The notes under the pieces were generated by a model, which saw only the letters and a program-made list of their open reading frames with translations, did not search any database and was not told the origin of the DNA. 64,000 bases of DNA from Rhodobacterales bacterium. GTDB lineage: Bacteria; Pseudomonadota; Alphaproteobacteria; Rhizobiales; Stappiaceae. Below, piece by piece: positions 10,158-21,286 of the stretch; positions within the stretch are counted from its first letter, which is position 1, and each line of letters opens with the position of its first letter. Position numbers and translations under genes: made by a program. The stretch covers positions 107,261 to 171,260 of the forward strand of contig VIRH01000105.1 in the NCBI GenBank assembly GCA_008107755.1, in the 5' to 3' direction.

Positions 10158-10171
10158 TTCGCATATGCGAA
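10158..10171. promoter_or_regulatory. Perfect 14-bp palindrome, possible operator
   Basis: TTCGCATATGCGAA is a perfect palindrome in the roughly 320-bp gap between the aminopeptidase P gene (minus, starting 10048) and the DUF1127-type gene (plus, starting 10368). Its position between two divergent genes suits a regulator site. No binding protein can be assigned. The rest of the gap holds no other gene that I can support. Confidence 0.4.
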
Positions 10172-10367
10172 GAATGCAGGGCTGTCATGCATTTAGAAAC
10201 CTACCGGAACGCGGCGAGAAGCGGCATATAGGGGTCAAGAAACAGATTAAAGACGTTTCGCTCAGGACCGCCCACAAGAGGCCTTCCAAAAGGGACGGAG
10301 CGCGCAGGTGCGAAAAGCACGCTGCTCCGGAAACGCTCTTGAACACAAGAATGAAGGAATGAAGACA

Positions 10368-10568
10368 ATGGCTATGAGCACCAGCACTTCCACTCGCGGC
10401 AATGGTTTTGTTCGCCGTGCATTTGATCGCATGGTCGAAGCCCGCACCATCCAGGCTCGCCGCTACGTGAACGGCTACCTCCTCTCCCTCGACGACGCAA
10501 CACTGGCCGCACACGGCTATGACCGTCGCGAGTTGGAACGTGAAGGCAGCGCAACGAGCGCGTTTTAA
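10368..10568 (+). CDS. Small basic DUF1127-type protein
   Basis: 66 residues. A basic N-terminal half (FVRRAFDRMVEARTIQARR) is followed by a short helical motif (LLSLDDATLAAHGYDRREL), the pattern of DUF1127/YjiS-like proteins, where L.D.DLA..G..R is conserved. Small DUF1127 proteins in alphaproteobacteria have been linked to phosphate/carbon metabolism and RNA turnover, but no specific role can be claimed here. ATG 10368 was chosen over 10359 because GAAGGA lies 9 nt before it, whereas it directly abuts the earlier ATG. A strong hairpin terminator follows at 10610. Confidence 0.7.
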   Translation: MAMSTSTSTRGNGFVRRAFDRMVEARTIQARRYVNGYLLSLDDATLAAHGYDRRELEREGSATSAF

Positions 10569-10609
10569 GTCCAGACGACCTTCTTCGCAGAAGCACTGTG
10601 CACAAAATG

Positions 10610-10646
10610 AAATGGCCTGCCGGTTCATGGCGGGCCATTTTCCTTT
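10610..10646 (+). terminator. Rho-independent terminator after the DUF1127-type gene
   Basis: A 12-bp stem (AAATGGCCTGCC pairing with GGCGGGCCATTT, one G-T pair) with a 7-nt loop is followed by TCCTTTT. It lies between the convergent DUF1127-type gene and prmA and may serve both strands. Confidence 0.8.
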
Positions 10647-10720
10647 TGAGTGGCACGCTTTGCTCCCGTTGCCCTACCGGCTCACGGGTCGCAAGGACGC
10701 GCCGGCGGCAGGGGCCCGCG

Positions 10721-11611
10721 TCAGCAGACGGCCTGACCCCGCACCAGTGTCAGCGTCAACCAGCCGTTTTTCTCCCTGCGGCGCGCAAGAACAAAGCCCT
10801 GGCAGCTATAGGCGAACAGGATGCGCGGCCCGTCCTCGATCCGCAACCCGGAAAGGACCAGCGTCGCCGAGCGGGTCATGTTTGAAGAAATGGACTTCGC
10901 CATCTTCATGAGCGGCCGAGCCAGGATATTGGCGATCACCAGATCGAAGGGTCCGTAAAGCCGAAAGCGCCGGTCCTCCGTGCCATTTGCCGTAAAGCCG
11001 CGCACAAGATGCGCAGCGCCATTGAGTCGGGCATTTTCCAGGGCGGTCGTCGTGGCAATATGATCGATGTCGGTTGCGAGGACCGGCTGGCGAGCCTTGA
11101 GCGCCGCAGCGATCGCCAGAACACCCGTGCCCGTGCCCAGATCCAGAATACTCTCGAAGCTGCGCATCGACAGAAGCCGGTCAATCTCTTCCAGGCAGCC
11201 TGCCGTCGTGCCGTGATGGCCCGTGCCGAACGCAAGCGCCGCCTCGATCTCGATGCCGATGGCGCCGGGCGCCACCTTGTCGCGATCATGACCGCCATGG
11301 ACGATGAAACGACCGGCTCTCACCGGCTTCAGTCCCTCAAGGCTCTTTTCAACCCAGTTGATATCGGGAAGTTCTTCCGCTTCGAGCGGTGCTGCGAAGG
11401 CATCGGCTCCCACCCGGTCACGCACCTTGGCCGCCGCATCGTCCGGAGACATGTCGAACAGCAGGATTTCCGCCGCCCAGATCTTTCCGTCCGGCGAGGC
11501 CTCGTAGATGGTCACCGGATTGCCCTCATCCTCGAAGTACCGCTCGAGAATCTCGGAGATCCTCTTGGCTTCCAGTTCTTCCGCAGTGATCCTGACCCGG
11601 ACGGTATTCAT
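10721..11611 (-). CDS. prmA: Ribosomal protein L11 methyltransferase
   Basis: 296 residues from ATG 11611. The C-terminal class I SAM-dependent methyltransferase domain has the SAM-binding motif LDLGTGTGVLAIAA, preceded by AFGTGHHGTT, and followed by VIANILARPL, the NIL substrate-site motif typical of PrmA. The enzyme trimethylates ribosomal protein L11 in the cytoplasm. The in-frame reading continues upstream to 11704 but residues before MNTVRVR do not look like PrmA. It lies just downstream of the uvrD-type helicase gene on the same strand (about 130 bp apart). Confidence 0.9.
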   Translation of the reverse strand: MNTVRVRITAEELEAKRISEILERYFEDEGNPVTIYEASPDGKIWAAEILLFDMSPDDAAAKVRDRVGADAFAAPLEAEELPDINWVEKSLEGLKPVRAGRFIVHGGHDRDKVAPGAIGIEIEAALAFGTGHHGTTAGCLEEIDRLLSMRSFESILDLGTGTGVLAIAAALKARQPVLATDIDHIATTTALENARLNGAAHLVRGFTANGTEDRRFRLYGPFDLVIANILARPLMKMAKSISSNMTRSATLVLSGLRIEDGPRILFAYSCQGFVLARRREKNGWLTLTLVRGQAVC

Positions 11612-11740
11612 GTCGTTCGTGCTTTCGCTCTTGTGCTTCAAGGCGAGCGGTATAACGGCAACACGGTGGACATGCCAGAGGCATGAGGGCCCAAGCCGCT
11701 TCATGAAGGCAAATGCTGCAGCGGTCGGCTGACCAGGATG

Positions 11741-14179
11741 TCAGTGCCGCTCGACGAAACTGTCGAGAACTTTCTTCACACCGGCTTTTTCGAAATCGAT
11801 CGTCAGCTTGTTGCCTTCGATCGACTTGATCGAGCCATAGCCGAACTTGATGTGAAAAACGCGTTCACCGACGGAATACTGCGACGGGCTATCGCTGACC
11901 GACTTGGCGACAAGCTCGCCTTCGATGGTCAGGGGCCCCTGGCGCTTCTGCCGGGCAGATTGATAGCCCCGCCCGCCGCCATCGGAAAACCCGGACGACG
12001 ACTGTTTCGCCCTTTGCGCCCTTTGCCAGCCGGGCGTCGAATAGCTACCGCTGTCGAAAGGATCCTGTCTGTCGAAGCGCGAGGGTCCGTATCCGCCACC
12101 GCCGTATCCACCATAATTGGTCGAGGCCTCTGCGATCTCCACGTGATCAACCGGGAGCTCGTCAAGAAAGCGGGAGGGGATCGTCGATTGCCACAGGCCG
12201 TGAATGCGCCGGTTGGACGCGAAATAGATCTTCGCGCGCTTTTTGGCCCGGGTGATGCCGACGTAGGCGAGACGCCGCTCTTCTTCCAGCCCCGCCCGTC
12301 CGGATTCGTCCAGAGCCCGCTGGTGGGGAAAGAGCCCCTCCTCCCAGCCGGGCAGGAACACCGTATCGAATTCCAGCCCCTTGGCGGAATGGAGCGTCAT
12401 GATGGAGACCGCATCGCTGGCATCCGCACTGTCACGGTCCATGACCAGCGATATGTGCTCAAGGAAACCGGCCAGGGATTCGAACTCCTCCATCGACCGG
12501 ATCAGTTCCTTGAGGTTGTCGAGACGGCCCGGCGCCTCGGCCGACCGGTCCATCCGCCACATCTCCGTGTAGCCGCTCTCGTCGAGGATGATCTCGGCAA
12601 GTTCGGTGTGCTTCATGCGTGAGAGTTGCCCCCGCCAGCGCTCGAAATTGTCGAGCACCGTCTTCAGGGCGTTGCGCGGCTTGGGCTTCAGCTCTTCCGT
12701 GTCGATAAGCTGGCTTGCGGCCTGCATCAGCGGGATTCGTTCCGCGCGCGCCAGCCCATGCACCAGCTTCATGGTCGCATCGCCAAGGCCGCGTTTGGGC
12801 GTGTTGACGATCCGCTCGAAGGCCAGATCGTCGGCAGGCTGGGCAACGCACCGGAGATAAGCCATGGCATCGCGGATCTCCATGCGCTCGTAAAAGCGCG
12901 GGCCGCCGATGACACGGTAGTTGAGACCGAGGGTCACGAACCGTTCTTCAAATTCGCGCATCTGGAAAGAAGCACGCACGAGAACAGCCATCTCGTTCAG
13001 CGAGTGCCCCTTGTTCTGGAGCGCCTCGATTTCGTCTCCGATCGTTCGCGCTTCCTCCTCTGAATCCCAGACAGAGGCAACAGAAACCAGATCGTGGTCG
13101 GGCTCGTTGAAATCTGTGAAGAGTGTCTTTCCCAGCCGGCCTTCGTTGAAGGCAATCAGATGGGAAGCTGCCGCCAGAATATGGCTGGTGGAGCGATAAT
13201 TTCTTTCCAGACGGATGACTTCGGCGCCCTTGAAGTCATTCTCGAACCGCAGGATGTTGTCGACTTCCGCACCACGCCAGCCATAGATCGACTGGTCGTC
13301 GTCGCCGACGCAGCAAACGTTCGGATTTCCCTGGGCGAGCAGGCGCAGCCAGAGATACTGGGAAATGTTGGTGTCCTGGTACTCGTCGACCAGCATGTAA
13401 CGGAAGCGGCGCTGATATTCTGCGAGAACATCGGCATTGTTTCGGAAAATCGTGATGACATGGAGAAGCAGATCCCCGAAGTCAGCTGCATTCAGGATCG
13501 ACAGACGTTCCTGATATTCCTCGTATAGCCGGCGCCCCTTGCCATTTGCGAACGCTCTCGCCTCGCCTTCGGGCACCTTGTCCGGCGTGAGGGCGCGGTT
13601 TTTCCAGCTATCAAGGAGGTTGGCGAAGTCTTTCGGCTTCCACCGCTTGTCGTCGATGCCTTCCGCCTGGATGATCTGCTTGATCAGACGGATCTGGTCG
13701 TCCGTGTCCAGAATCGAGAAGCTCGATTTGAGGCCGACCAGTTCCGCGTGCTTGCGCAGGATCTTGACGCAAATGGAGTGGAAGGTGCCGAGCCAGGCCA
13801 TGCCTTCGACGTTGCCGCCGACGAAGCCCGCGATGCGTTCCTTCATCTCGCGCGCAGCCTTGTTGGTGAAGGTCACCGCAAGAATCTCCGACGGACGCGC
13901 AAGTCCAGTCGCCAGAATGTGCGCGATACGCGTGGTCAGAACACGCGTCTTGCCGGTTCCCGCGCCCGCCAGCACCAGAACCGGTCCTTCCGTCGTCTCC
14001 ACCGCAAGCCGCTGCTCCGGGTTCAGTCCACCCAGATAATCAGGGGCCTGCCGGGCCGCCATGGCCCGTGCCGCGATGCCGCCTTGCGGCCGCGCCGGTG
14101 CGGGCGCCTGCTCGCTGCGGGCACCCAGGGGCTGAAAGGGATCGTCGAAGGAATCGTCATACCCGTCCGGGTCTGCCAT
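11741..14179 (-). CDS. uvrD: UvrD/PcrA-type ATP-dependent DNA helicase
   Basis: 812 residues, a full-length superfamily 1A 3'-5' helicase. Walker A is LAGAGTGKTRVL (about residue 70), Walker B is VDEYQDTN, motif III is GDDDQSIYGWRGA, motif IV is LERNYRS, motif V is MTLHSAKGLEFD and motif VI is YVGITRAKK. The C-terminal tail after a Gly/Ser/Arg-rich linker (GERVFHIKFGYGSIKSIEGNKL) is the Tudor-like RNA polymerase-binding module of PcrA/UvrD proteins. It works in nucleotide excision and mismatch repair and removes proteins from DNA. A LexA-like half-site pair lies about 145 bp upstream. Confidence 0.92.
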   Translation of the reverse strand: MADPDGYDDSFDDPFQPLGARSEQAPAPARPQGGIAARAMAARQAPDYLGGLNPEQRLAVETTEGPVLVLAGAGTGKTRVLTTRIAHILATGLARPSEILAVTFTNKAAREMKERIAGFVGGNVEGMAWLGTFHSICVKILRKHAELVGLKSSFSILDTDDQIRLIKQIIQAEGIDDKRWKPKDFANLLDSWKNRALTPDKVPEGEARAFANGKGRRLYEEYQERLSILNAADFGDLLLHVITIFRNNADVLAEYQRRFRYMLVDEYQDTNISQYLWLRLLAQGNPNVCCVGDDDQSIYGWRGAEVDNILRFENDFKGAEVIRLERNYRSTSHILAAASHLIAFNEGRLGKTLFTDFNEPDHDLVSVASVWDSEEEARTIGDEIEALQNKGHSLNEMAVLVRASFQMREFEERFVTLGLNYRVIGGPRFYERMEIRDAMAYLRCVAQPADDLAFERIVNTPKRGLGDATMKLVHGLARAERIPLMQAASQLIDTEELKPKPRNALKTVLDNFERWRGQLSRMKHTELAEIILDESGYTEMWRMDRSAEAPGRLDNLKELIRSMEEFESLAGFLEHISLVMDRDSADASDAVSIMTLHSAKGLEFDTVFLPGWEEGLFPHQRALDESGRAGLEEERRLAYVGITRAKKRAKIYFASNRRIHGLWQSTIPSRFLDELPVDHVEIAEASTNYGGYGGGGYGPSRFDRQDPFDSGSYSTPGWQRAQRAKQSSSGFSDGGGRGYQSARQKRQGPLTIEGELVAKSVSDSPSQYSVGERVFHIKFGYGSIKSIEGNKLTIDFEKAGVKKVLDSFVERH

Positions 14180-14318
14180 GGATTACCTGTCCGGTATTGC
14201 TGGAGCTTGAAAGTTCAATCTGCCGTCGGGCAAGCGACCTGAAAGCAGACATGTCTATCGAACCGTACCTGTTCGCGCGTCTATACAGCATTCTCTTGCG
14301 GAAAGCATGCCCGAATGA

Positions 14319-14333
14319 GAACAATATAGCAAC
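14319..14333. promoter_or_regulatory. Possible SOS (LexA-like) box upstream of uvrD
   Basis: On the uvrD strand this reads GTTG-N7-GTTC. The alphaproteobacterial LexA box is the direct repeat GTTC-N7-GTTC, so there is one mismatch. It is 140-155 bp upstream of the helicase start. Other than this and the doubtful ORF at 14422, the 515-bp gap between uvrD and ligA contains nothing I recognise. Confidence 0.3.
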
Positions 14334-14421
14334 AAAAGGGCACTTCCGAGACCGGATTTCAGGATTTGGTGGGGACAATTTGAACGCTTCGGCTCTGTCT
14401 TGCGCCAAAGACACGTCCCTC

Positions 14422-14583
14422 ATGACCCGTTCCCGAAGGATTGAGGACGTGTCAGATCCCCGCCAGCTTCCGTCGTGGCCCCCGGCTGCCTGGATGCACG
14501 AGCGCATCAAGCACGTGAAAGCCTTGAAGATCCAAGAGGATGCTCGCGAGAAAGCCAGGTCTCAGGTCAACAGCCGGGCCTGA
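14422..14583 (+). CDS. Possible small hypothetical protein
   Basis: A 53-codon frame on the opposite strand within the uvrD-ligA gap. The product is Arg/Lys-rich with a predicted helix at the end (AAWMHERIKHVKALKIQEDAREKARSQ has heptad-like spacing). No ribosome site is visible before the ATG and no family is recognised. It may be spurious. Confidence 0.3.
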   Translation: MTRSRRIEDVSDPRQLPSWPPAAWMHERIKHVKALKIQEDAREKARSQVNSRA

Positions 14584-14695
14584 ACGGAGTTGAGGGCCCC
14601 TCCACCGCGCCCTCATCACGTCTGCGCGGGAAGACCGGAAACGCCGCCGGCTTCAGGCACGCGGCTTGCGCAGCCTTCCGACATTCTCAGCCTGA

Positions 14696-16855
<2,160 letters not shown>

Positions 16856-17015
16856 TCACAGGGCTCTTTGAAGGCAGCGGTCGCATCTGGCGTCGACAGA
16901 CCTGAATTGAATCAACCGGATATCGGAACCGATCGCGATGCTCAAGCGTTGTTATCCCGAGACGGAATTCAAAATACGCTCTTTTTCTGAAACGGAAAAC
17001 AAGAGGAACAACACA

Positions 17016-17201
17016 ATGGCCTATCAGGATCGCGAGACGCGGATCGTCGAAAAACCTGCCGGTACGGGCGCAGGCTGGTTCATCGCCGGTGCCATCATCG
17101 CAGCAGCGATCATCGCGGGCGTTCTCTATGCCAACGGCTACTTCACGAATGATGACGAAGTGAGCATCGAGCTGAACGTTCCCGGCATCACGTCCAACTG
17201 A
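17016..17201 (+). CDS. Small single-pass membrane protein, unknown function
   Basis: 61 residues. A charged N-terminus (MAYQDRETRIVEKP) precedes one hydrophobic helix at about residues 20-40 rich in Ala/Ile, then an acidic tail (FTNDDEVSIELNVPG). The AGAGGA ribosome site 8 nt before ATG 17016 supports translation. No named family recognised. It sits alone on the plus strand between ligA and recN, so it has its own promoter or is read from upstream, and it ends before a strong inverted repeat at 17267. Confidence 0.7.
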   Translation: MAYQDRETRIVEKPAGTGAGWFIAGAIIAAAIIAGVLYANGYFTNDDEVSIELNVPGITSN

Positions 17202-17266
17202 TCTGCGGATACTCATAACCGGTCCGAGAAAAGGATCGGAGACAGGGCTTGGCGTCAAAGCCCATG

Positions 17267-17292
17267 AAACGGCGGGATTTATCCCGCCGTTT
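17267..17292. terminator. Bidirectional terminator overlapping the recN stop codon
   Basis: A perfect 12-bp inverted repeat (AAACGGCGGGAT and ATCCCGCCGTTT) separated by TT. The recN stop codon (17279-17281) is in its loop, so the last codons of recN form one arm. It lies between the convergent small membrane protein gene and recN and could terminate both, although the T tracts are only three long. Confidence 0.65.
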
Positions 17293-18949
17293 CTGTGAGG
17301 AGCTTGCTCGCGGCGGCACGTGCCTCATCCGTGATGACGCTTCCGGCCAGCATCCGGGCAATTTCCTCGGTGCGGTGGCGTTCATCGATCAGCTGCACCC
17401 TGGTTGCGACCCGGTCCTTCGTCGTGGCTTCCTTGGCGATCAGGAAATGCCCTGCCGCACGCGCAGCCACCTGCGGCGCATGCGTGACCGTCAGCACCTG
17501 CACATTTCCGGCAAGCCGGGCAAGGCGCACACCGATCGCCTCGGCAACAGCGCCCCCCACGCCCGTGTCGATTTCATCGAATACCAGCGTCGGCGCAGTG
17601 CCCTTGTCCGCGAGAGAAACCTTCAAAGCCAGAAGAAAACGGGAGAGTTCGCCGCCTGAGGCAACCTTCATCATTGGACCCGGCCGCGTGCCGGGGTTGG
17701 TCTGGACATGAAACTCCAGCTGGTCGATCCCGCTGCGGCCGCGACTGTCCGGATCGCTCTCCATCTCGACAATGAACCGAGCCCGCTCCAGCTTCAGGTC
17801 CGGCAGCTCACGTTCCACCGCCGCTTCCAGGGCCTTCGCCGATTTGCGACGCTTGGCGGACAAGGTGGCGGCCTTTGCATCAAAGCGCTCGCGTGCTTTC
17901 GAGGCCGCTTCGACGAGGGCCGACAGCTTGTCCTCGCCTGCATCGAGATCGGCGAGATCGGTGGACATCCGCCCACAAAGGTCTGCAAGCTCATCGACGG
18001 GGACAGAGTATTTGCGGGATGCAGCCCTGAGTGCGAACAGCCGTTCCTCGACATTTTCCAGCTCTCGCGGGTCATATTCGGTCTGCTGCAACGCGCTCTC
18101 GAGGCCGCCCCGGGCTTCCTCCAGATGGTCCAACGCCTCGGCCAGAGAGCGTACCGGCTGGCCGAGGAGGTGTGGCACCTGATCGGCCTTTCGTTCCAGC
18201 CGGCGCAGAAGACTAGCGAGTTCTGGAATGGGCGACGCTGACCCGTTGAGTGTCTCGAATGACTCGTTCAGATCCCCGGCGATCTTTTCCACCTGCATCA
18301 TGTCCGTCCGACGGGCTGCGAGCGTCTCTTCCTCGCCGGCTTCGGCTTTGAGTTGGGACAGTTCCTCCACGGCCGAACGCAGGAAGTCGGCCTCGTTTCT
18401 TGCCGCCTCAATCCGCTTCTCGTGGTCTATGACTGCCATTTCCGCAGAGCGAAAAGCCGCATAGGCCGATGCGACCGCATCCGCTTCGCCAGTCAGGCCG
18501 CCGAAGACGTCGATAAGCGCTCGGTGGCTCTCCGGGTCGACCAGCGCACGGTCGTCGTGCTGACCGTGGATCTCGACCAGCAGCGCCCCCGCCTGACGCA
18601 GCAGACCAGCGCTGACCGGCTGGTCGTTGATGAAGGCGCGGGTGCGTCCGTCGGCAGCCTGGATGCGCCTCAGGATGACGTCCCCGTCGTCGTCGATACC
18701 GTTTTCCTGGAGAAAAGCCCGGACAGGGTGTGCGCCAGCAACGTCGAAAACAGCCGTGACCTGGCCTTGCGCTTCGCCGTGCCGCACAAGATCGGCATCT
18801 CCGCGCGCGCCCAGCGCAAGCGAAAGCGAATCGAGCAGGATCGATTTCCCTGCGCCGGTCTCCCCGGTCAGCACGGACATTCCTGCAGCAAAATCAAGAT
18901 CAAGTCGGTCGATTAGAACGATGTCGCGGATTGACAGCGTAGCAAGCAT
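17279..18949 (-). CDS. recN: DNA repair protein RecN
   Basis: 556 residues, normal RecN length. The N-terminal SMC-like ATPase half has Walker A GETGAGKSILLD at about residues 29-40, followed by a long alpha-helical coiled-coil section. The C-terminal half has the signature SGGELSRFLLALK and Walker B LVFDEIDTGVGG, with a D-loop/H-loop VLTVTHAPQVAA. It acts in recombinational double-strand break repair on DNA. No clear LexA box was seen in the gap upstream (18950-19139). Confidence 0.95.
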   Translation of the reverse strand: MLATLSIRDIVLIDRLDLDFAAGMSVLTGETGAGKSILLDSLSLALGARGDADLVRHGEAQGQVTAVFDVAGAHPVRAFLQENGIDDDGDVILRRIQAADGRTRAFINDQPVSAGLLRQAGALLVEIHGQHDDRALVDPESHRALIDVFGGLTGEADAVASAYAAFRSAEMAVIDHEKRIEAARNEADFLRSAVEELSQLKAEAGEEETLAARRTDMMQVEKIAGDLNESFETLNGSASPIPELASLLRRLERKADQVPHLLGQPVRSLAEALDHLEEARGGLESALQQTEYDPRELENVEERLFALRAASRKYSVPVDELADLCGRMSTDLADLDAGEDKLSALVEAASKARERFDAKAATLSAKRRKSAKALEAAVERELPDLKLERARFIVEMESDPDSRGRSGIDQLEFHVQTNPGTRPGPMMKVASGGELSRFLLALKVSLADKGTAPTLVFDEIDTGVGGAVAEAIGVRLARLAGNVQVLTVTHAPQVAARAAGHFLIAKEATTKDRVATRVQLIDERHRTEEIARMLAGSVITDEARAAASKLLTETAG

Positions 18950-19139
18950 AAAATGCAGGCTCCTCAGAATTCGGCGCGCTTCACCATATATGAGGTCCGC
19001 GCCGGCTTTCCAGAGCAGTTAACGACTGTACGCAACAATCTCATCAGGCATGCATCAGCCGGGACCAAAAGGAGACAAGAACGAAGCCCGAGCCAAGGCT
19101 CATGCCCTGGCTCGGCGTTCCGAGAGCCTTGCCGGCAGA

Positions 19140-19952
19140 TCAGATGCTCTTGAATGCCCGGCTGATCCAGCTGCCACTGTCTTCCGAAGGTTCATACCCG
19201 CCCTTGTTCAGCAGCGAGTAGGCATCCTTGTACCAGACGGTATCCGGGTAGTTATGCCCGAGAACCGCGGCAGCGGTCTGCGCCTCGTTGACGACCCCAA
19301 GCGCATAATAGGCTTCGGTCAGGCGGAACAGCGCTTCCTCGACATGGCGGGTCGTCTGATACTCCACGACTACGGTCTTGAAGCGATTGATCGCCGCGAT
19401 GTAATTGCGCCGGTTCAGGTAATAGCGGCCGACCTGCATTTCCTTGCCGCCAAGCTGATCCTTGACGATCCGGAGCTTCTTCTCGGCATCGGCGACATAT
19501 TCAGACTCAGGATAACGTTGCACGAGTTCGTTGAAGGCGCCGGCGGCCTTGCGCGTCACGGCCTGGTCGCGGGTGATGTCCGGCATCTGGGCAAAATAGC
19601 TCTGCCCGGCCAGATAAAGCATGTAGGCAGCGTCCTCATCACCCGGGTAAAGGGTGACGTATCGCTGAGCAGCCGTGACCGTTTCGGCATATCTGCCGCG
19701 CGTGTAATTCAGATACGCCAGGTTCACGAGGGATTTCTTGGAGTATTCCGAATAGGGGTAAAGCTTGTCGAGTTCTTCGAACTTTTCGGTCGAATCGCGG
19801 AGCTTACCCTGCGCGCGAAGGGCCAGGCCTTCGTTGAAGAGAACTTCGGGGGGCGTATCGTTCAGGGCCAGCTCGTCCAGATCGTCCTTGCCGCCGCAGG
19901 CAGCAAGCGCGATCGGCGCCGTCAGAACGATCATCCTCAAGAAGAGTTTCAT
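19140..19952 (-). CDS. bamD: Outer membrane assembly lipoprotein BamD
   Basis: 270 residues from ATG 19952. The start MKLFLRM leads a lipoprotein signal peptide with lipobox LAAC at about residues 16-19, followed by a small acidic linker and five TPR-like helix pairs (LFNEGLALRAQGKLRDSTEKF through AYYALGVVNEAQ). BamD is the essential periplasm-facing lipoprotein of the BAM complex that inserts beta-barrel proteins. In-frame ATGs at 20003, 19988 and 20048 exist but would place 12-32 residues before the signal peptide. It lies between lpxC and recN on the same strand, as in many alphaproteobacteria. Confidence 0.92.
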   Translation of the reverse strand: MKLFLRMIVLTAPIALAACGGKDDLDELALNDTPPEVLFNEGLALRAQGKLRDSTEKFEELDKLYPYSEYSKKSLVNLAYLNYTRGRYAETVTAAQRYVTLYPGDEDAAYMLYLAGQSYFAQMPDITRDQAVTRKAAGAFNELVQRYPESEYVADAEKKLRIVKDQLGGKEMQVGRYYLNRRNYIAAINRFKTVVVEYQTTRHVEEALFRLTEAYYALGVVNEAQTAAAVLGHNYPDTVWYKDAYSLLNKGGYEPSEDSGSWISRAFKSI

Positions 19953-20208
19953 ACGCCTGGTTCCGGTCACTTCAGAACCATATCCCATTCCATTCACGCT
20001 CATACTCCCGTGCCGTCCCGGCCCCCTCAGGGCCCGCTTTACGGCCAACGTAGTTTATTGACTGGAGTGTTTAGCGGAAATCTATTGTCCCCGTCACGCC
20101 TCAAAGGGCCGTCTGACGGTTTTTTTAAGCAATTTTGTGGCAATAGACCCAAATCATCGGCTTTTCCGCCGGTGGACGCCGCCGACAGAAACAGTCGCTC
20201 GGCAATCG

Positions 20209-21153
20209 TCAGGAAACGTCGGGACCGAAAGCAGCCGTTGCGGCGAGCCCACCCTTGGTCACCTGACCGACCTGACGAAAGGCAGGCGCTTCGACGATCT
20301 CGAAGGAAGAGGGATCCTCGAACAGCTTGATCAGAATCGCGTTGTTCATCTTGTGGCCGCCCTTGTAGGAGCGGTAGAGGCCGAGAATCGGCAGGCCGGC
20401 GAGCGCGAGGTCGCCCACGGCGTCCAGCGCCTTGTGACGAGCGAATTCGTCCGGCCAGCGCGTTCCTTCCGGATTGAGAACCTTGTCCTCGGAAATGGCG
20501 ACCGAGTTTTCCAGCGAGGAGCCGAGCGCGAAGCCCATCTTCCAGAGCTGCTCGACATCCTTCACGTAGCCGAATGTGCGGGCCCGTGCGAGATCCTTGC
20601 GGAAAACGTCCGGTGTGATGTCGGAGAAGAATTCCTGCTTGCCGATAAGCGGCGTGTCGAAATCGATCGTGATTTCGAAGCGGGTTCCTTCATAAGGATG
20701 AAGCTCGCACCATGCATTGCCGGTGTCGACGCGGACGCTTTTCTTGACTTTCAGATACCGGCGGCCGCGATCGAGCTTCTTGAGGCCGACCTGATCGATC
20801 GCCTCCACGAACATCTCGCTGCTGCCGTCCATGATCGGCATTTCCGGACCGTCGATCTCTACGACGACATTGTCCACACCCATGGCCCACAGGGCGGCCA
20901 TCAGATGTTCGACGGTGGAAACACCGTCGGAAGCGGGATCGGCGAGAACAGTGCAGAGGGCCGTTGCAGACACCTTGTCCCAGAGAGCGGGAACCTCGGT
21001 CGGGTTTTCCTGATCCGTGCGCGTGAACACAATCCCCACGCCAGCTTCGGCAGGTACCAGAGTGATGGAAGCGGGTTTGCCCGAATGGACACCGATTCCG
21101 GTAAGGGTCACCTGATCAGCAAGCGTTGTCTGTCTGTCCACGAATGAGGTCAT
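20209..21153 (-). CDS. lpxC: UDP-3-O-acyl-N-acetylglucosamine deacetylase
   Basis: 314 residues, typical length. Zinc ligands are the His of STVEHLMAAL and the His and Asp of FARHKALDAVGDLALAG. The HSGKPASITLVPA N-terminus and the GFVKDVEQL-like segment (here GYVKDVEQLWKMGFALG, near the active-site loop) are LpxC features. It performs the committed step of lipid A synthesis in the cytoplasm. It follows ftsZ on the same strand after a 259-bp gap with a hairpin terminator for ftsZ and an AT-rich region that may carry its own promoter. Confidence 0.96.
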   Translation of the reverse strand: MTSFVDRQTTLADQVTLTGIGVHSGKPASITLVPAEAGVGIVFTRTDQENPTEVPALWDKVSATALCTVLADPASDGVSTVEHLMAALWAMGVDNVVVEIDGPEMPIMDGSSEMFVEAIDQVGLKKLDRGRRYLKVKKSVRVDTGNAWCELHPYEGTRFEITIDFDTPLIGKQEFFSDITPDVFRKDLARARTFGYVKDVEQLWKMGFALGSSLENSVAISEDKVLNPEGTRWPDEFARHKALDAVGDLALAGLPILGLYRSYKGGHKMNNAILIKLFEDPSSFEIVEAPAFRQVGQVTKGGLAATAAFGPDVS

Positions 21154-21272
21154 TAGGCCCTGCCCTTCCAGTTGCCATCGTCAAAAAGCCGGGGAATCGA
21201 CACAATGTGGTGTACAGACTTTTAACGGATGAGCGTTGGACGGGAACATAGTCCGCTTCGCTGCAAGAGCGA

Positions 21273-21286
21273 AATAAAGCTTTATT
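21273..21286. promoter_or_regulatory. Perfect palindrome upstream of lpxC
   Basis: AATAAAGCTTTATT lies about 120 bp upstream of the lpxC start in a locally AT-rich section of the ftsZ-lpxC gap. It may be an operator or part of the lpxC promoter region. No known regulator matched. Confidence 0.35.

Noticed and set aside
14259..14273. GAAC-N7-GTTC near 14.26 kb as a LexA box
   Set aside because: The alphaproteobacterial box is a direct repeat, and this is an inverted arrangement with the wrong spacing for the Gram-positive type.
20108..20127. CCGTCTGACGG followed by seven T as a plus-strand terminator
   Set aside because: The stem is only 4 bp and no plus-strand gene ends nearby.
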